A DNA stretch of 46,907 nucleotides from an uncultured Clostridia bacterium (GTDB lineage Bacteria > Bacillota > Clostridia > Oscillospirales > Acutalibacteraceae): positions 1 to 46,907 of the forward strand of contig CAMNAP010000006.1 in the NCBI GenBank assembly GCA_946531445.1, written 5' to 3'. Shown piece by piece: positions 42,644 to 46,907 of the stretch; within the stretch, counting starts at the first letter, position 1, and each line of letters starts with the position of its first letter. The position numbers were made by a program, and so were the translations under genes. The notes beneath the pieces are model-generated. The model searched no databases, was not told the DNA's origin, and saw only the letters and a list, made by a program, of their open reading frames with translations.

Positions 42644-44502
42644 AAAAGCTTTTATCATTAGTTTTTGCAATTATTATTTCGGTGTCGGCTATGGCGCCGT
42701 TTTCGGCATTGGCAAATGAAACGCAGGAGCTTCCGATAATGATGGAAAACCCGTTTTTTTCGGGCGAGAGATATGCGCTCGGAACGGTGGATTCTGTTGT
42801 CAGTCAGACGTCTGCGAGTAAAACATATAACGGCAATACATATTACGGCAGAGGCAGAGAGTTTTACGGCGTTGTAAAAAAAGGACTTTTAAACCACAAG
42901 CAGTCAATCAGGGTTAGATTTCTTTCAGACAGCAACATTGCGGCAGGCGGAATACTTCTCAGTTCAATGGCGCTAAGGTCGTTTTTATTTGAGGTTATGT
43001 ACTACGCAACCGAGGACGAGGTTTCAATCAGCTGTGTTGACGGTGACTATCTTCGCTATTCATTGCTTGAGTACGGCATAAGCAGTTACAACCTTGACGC
43101 CTATAAAAACGACAAATACTATTACACAATTGACTTTGCGGTCAGGTATACCGCTTCTGAAAAGGAGCTGCAGCAGACTGACGCAGTTGTAAACAGCTTT
43201 GTTAATTCGGTTGACACAAACAAACTCAGCGACTACGAAATTATTAAAAAGATACACGATTTTATCTGCGGCAAGACGACGTATGAATACGGAGCGGTAA
43301 CGGCGCCGTTATCATATCCGTACGCCTTTTCGGCTTACGGCGCGCTTGTTAAGGGGAAATGCGTGTGTCAGGGCTACGCGCTTGCGTTTTACAGACTCTG
43401 TAAGGAACTTGGTTACAACGTGCGTATCACAATATCAGACCCCAACAGGGGCAACCACGCGTGGAATATTGTTGAGCTTGACGGAAAATATTATTTTGTT
43501 GACTGCACGTGGGACGACCAGGTTTTTGACGAGGGTGTTGACGATGTGCCCGAATACTACTATTTTCTTGTGAACTATGCTTCGTCAAAGAAGTTTGACA
43601 ACGGCAGCGAGCATGTTCTTGACCCCGAATATTTTGACACGGAGTATTTCAATACAAAATACTTCAACAACCTTGATACAAACGATTATGACAGATACAA
43701 TTTGAACCTGCTTTCAAGAAGCGTTGTTTCGCTTTCGCAGAGTCTTTATACGTACGACGGCACACAGAAGCAGCCCGCAGTTACCGTTAAAAGCGGAAAA
43801 GGAAATATACTTAAAGCCGGCGAGGATTATACACTTTCGTATTACTCAAACGTCAATACGGGAAGCGCTGGCGTTTCGATTGTCGGAAAAAGCGAAAACG
43901 CGCTCGGCAAAACGGGAAGACATTTTGTAATAAAGCCCTCGTCTACGCCGACTCCGTGGACGTCTTCGGCAAGCACTTCAGTTACACTTAGTTGGAACGC
44001 AAGCGGCGGCGCGGTAAGCGGATACGTTGTTGAGCAGTACAAGGGCGGAAAATGGACATGGGCAGGAAATACCTCGGCGCAGACAATAAAAATATCGAAC
44101 CTTTCGCCGTCAACAAAATACAGCTTCAGAATAATAGCGTATAAGGACGTTTCAAAACGGAGATTCTACGGCGCTTACAGCGCAACGGCTGCGGCGTATA
44201 CAAAGCCCGCAAAGGTTAAGGGACTAAAGCTTAAATCCGCAAAAAAGCGCAGGCTGAAAGTCAGCTTTAAAAAGACAAAATGTACGGGATATGTTATTCA
44301 GTACAGCCGAAAGAAGAATATGAAGGGCGCTAAGGAGATTACGCTGAGGAGTGCTTCTAAGACCTCAAGAACTCTCAAAAAGCTTAAATCAAAAAAGAAA
44401 TACTACGTTCGCGTAAGGGCGTACACAACCTATACAGTATCGGGTAAGACGGTTACGCTTTACGGAAAGTGGAGCGCAAAAAAAGCACTAAAAATAAAAT
44501 AA
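42640..44502 (+). CDS. Secreted transglutaminase-like protein with FN3 domains
   Basis: 620 residues: signal peptide (about 1-26), an uncharacterised beta-rich region (about 30-190), a transglutaminase-like domain with the triad C243 (CVCQGYA), H273 (NHAWN) and D288 (FVDCTWDD), then an Ig-like segment (about 365-435) and two fibronectin type III-like domains (about 440-525 and 530-620). The C-terminus is strongly basic (many KSAKKRR/KKLKSKKK runs), which may bind anionic wall polymers. Bacterial relatives act as proteases or cross-linkers; the substrate is unknown. ATGA overlap with the kinase-like gene. Confidence 0.88.
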   Translation: MKKLLSLVFAIIISVSAMAPFSALANETQELPIMMENPFFSGERYALGTVDSVVSQTSASKTYNGNTYYGRGREFYGVVKKGLLNHKQSIRVRFLSDSNIAAGGILLSSMALRSFLFEVMYYATEDEVSISCVDGDYLRYSLLEYGISSYNLDAYKNDKYYYTIDFAVRYTASEKELQQTDAVVNSFVNSVDTNKLSDYEIIKKIHDFICGKTTYEYGAVTAPLSYPYAFSAYGALVKGKCVCQGYALAFYRLCKELGYNVRITISDPNRGNHAWNIVELDGKYYFVDCTWDDQVFDEGVDDVPEYYYFLVNYASSKKFDNGSEHVLDPEYFDTEYFNTKYFNNLDTNDYDRYNLNLLSRSVVSLSQSLYTYDGTQKQPAVTVKSGKGNILKAGEDYTLSYYSNVNTGSAGVSIVGKSENALGKTGRHFVIKPSSTPTPWTSSASTSVTLSWNASGGAVSGYVVEQYKGGKWTWAGNTSAQTIKISNLSPSTKYSFRIIAYKDVSKRRFYGAYSATAAAYTKPAKVKGLKLKSAKKRRLKVSFKKTKCTGYVIQYSRKKNMKGAKEITLRSASKTSRTLKKLKSKKKYYVRVRAYTTYTVSGKTVTLYGKWSAKKALKIK

Positions 44503-46038
<1,536 letters not shown>

Positions 46039-46055
46039 GATTTGCTGGTGATTTA

Positions 46056-46898
46056 ATGGCAGAAAAAATATCAAGGTGGACGAGGTTTAAACGCTTTCTT
46101 AAACGGAATATGACACCGCTTTGGGCGAAGAGGTTTTCATACCAGGTATTCTCGTTTCTGGTTGCGGTTGCAATGATAGCCGGTGTTTCACTTTACGCAT
46201 TTACAAAATCTTATGACGAGAGAAAGCTGACATTTGTGGACGGATTTACAATTTGCGCGCATACAGGCGCTTACGACACTCAGGACAATTCTATTGAATC
46301 AATAGAGGCTGCCATTAAAGGCGGCGCAGACGCTGTTGAGGTTGATGTAAGACAACGCCCCGACGGTACTGTTGTTATGGGCCACGATATTATAACGACG
46401 AACAGCGGCGGAGTTGATTTGGAAACGGCGTTTAAGCTTATTGAAAAAACAGACTTAAAGGTTAACCTTGATATTAAGGACATAAAGTCACTTGAAGCGC
46501 TCTATGCTCTTGTTAAGCAGTATAAGCTTGAAAACCGCGTTTTCCTTACGGGAATTGAACCGTATCAGGTTAAGACGGCGGCTGAAGAATGCCCCGGGCT
46601 TGAGTATTACATTAACTATATGCCCAGCAGAATTAAGATTTTTTCAGAGGATTATCAGGAAAAAATTCTTACAATGCTTGAAGAATCGGGCGCAGTGGGT
46701 ATTAACTGTAACCACACCTATGCTTCAAGAACACTGTCTGAGGTGCTTCATAAAAACGGCTACAAGCTTTCCGTATGGACGGTTGACAAGCAGTTCCAGA
46801 TGAAGAGAGCGCTTGTTAACGAGCCTGACAACATAACCACAAGACAGGTTGACGACCTCAAAGACCTTATTAAAAACTGGGGCAAAAAGAAGAAATAA
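46056..46898 (+). CDS. Membrane-anchored GDPD-family phosphodiesterase
   Basis: 280 residues: an N-terminal basic region and one membrane helix (about 30-50), then a glycerophosphodiester phosphodiesterase barrel outside the cell. Catalytic H69, metal ligands E95 and D97 (EVDVRQRPDG) and the second His H110 (MGHD) are present. The first motif is HTG (69-71) where the family has HRG, removing the Arg that holds the phosphate. The substrate may be a glycerophosphodiester from lipids or teichoic acid, or a different diester. GGTGAT precedes the ATG. The TAA at 46896-46898 ends the gene 9 bp before the window edge. Confidence 0.88.
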   Translation: MAEKISRWTRFKRFLKRNMTPLWAKRFSYQVFSFLVAVAMIAGVSLYAFTKSYDERKLTFVDGFTICAHTGAYDTQDNSIESIEAAIKGGADAVEVDVRQRPDGTVVMGHDIITTNSGGVDLETAFKLIEKTDLKVNLDIKDIKSLEALYALVKQYKLENRVFLTGIEPYQVKTAAEECPGLEYYINYMPSRIKIFSEDYQEKILTMLEESGAVGINCNHTYASRTLSEVLHKNGYKLSVWTVDKQFQMKRALVNEPDNITTRQVDDLKDLIKNWGKKKK

Positions 46899-46907
46899 TA
46901 AAAAAGC

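Overview
The window looks like chromosomal DNA of a Gram-positive, Spo0A-bearing member of the Clostridia, most like the Ruminococcaceae/Oscillospiraceae group (inference). The sequence signs are strong AGGAGG-type ribosome sites with some GTG and TTG starts, Spo0A, HrcA with a perfect CIRCE operator, a YhaM-type exonuclease, a cobalamin MetH whose activation domain is a separate gene, and cytoplasmic glycan-degrading enzymes typical of gut anaerobes. Nearly all of it is dense, ordinary coding sequence in short operons separated by clear intrinsic terminators. I saw no rRNA, tRNA, CRISPR array or intact mobile element.

Layout. 1-4538 (minus strand): a five-gene operon transcribed leftwards: YjdF-like membrane protein, Cof-type HAD phosphatase, GH30 glycosidase, short-chain dehydrogenase, and an old-yellow-enzyme flavoprotein cut by the window edge. 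4539-6080: an AT-rich, decayed island with a frameshifted Rhs-core remnant, a membrane-anchored hypothetical gene with an in-frame continuation after its stop, and a small lipoprotein. 6193-7971: a monocistronic acyl-CoA synthetase. 8069-11786: metF, the MetH activation-domain gene and metH, joined by TAATG overlaps. 11812-14756 (minus): galM and a GH127 beta-L-arabinofuranosidase. 14913-20888: a cell-elongation cassette (FHA protein, SEDS glycosyltransferase, class B PBP), then hflX, a DUF4830-like gene and an rsuA-type pseudouridine synthase. 21065-22150: a CdaR/PucR-type regulator behind an elaborate promoter. 22248-25596: two tandem RadC paralogues, a YhaM-type exonuclease and prmA. 25634-26401 (minus): spo0A.

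26708-29794: ftsE, ftsX and a coiled-coil M23 hydrolase, the full set for FtsEX-controlled peptidoglycan cleavage. 29985-34671: the CIRCE-controlled heat-shock operon hrcA-grpE-dnaK-dnaJ. 34801-36435: a DUF6020-like multi-pass membrane protein. 36605-39535: two further coiled-coil M23 hydrolases. 39541-44502: queH, rarA, nth, a shikimate-kinase-like gene and a secreted transglutaminase/FN3 protein. 44566-46898: guaB and a membrane-anchored GDPD-family protein.

The recurring theme is envelope growth and division: an elongation synthase pair with an FHA partner, FtsEX, and three paralogous hydrolases sharing one architecture. No wholly unknown multi-gene system is evident. The best leads are the expanded FtsEX-hydrolase family with an acidic tail on FtsE, the RadC pair in which the second copy has lost its metal site, a shikimate kinase look-alike missing its substrate-binding arginine, the eroded Rhs island, and symmetrical elements in the cdaR and spo0A/ftsE intergenic regions.
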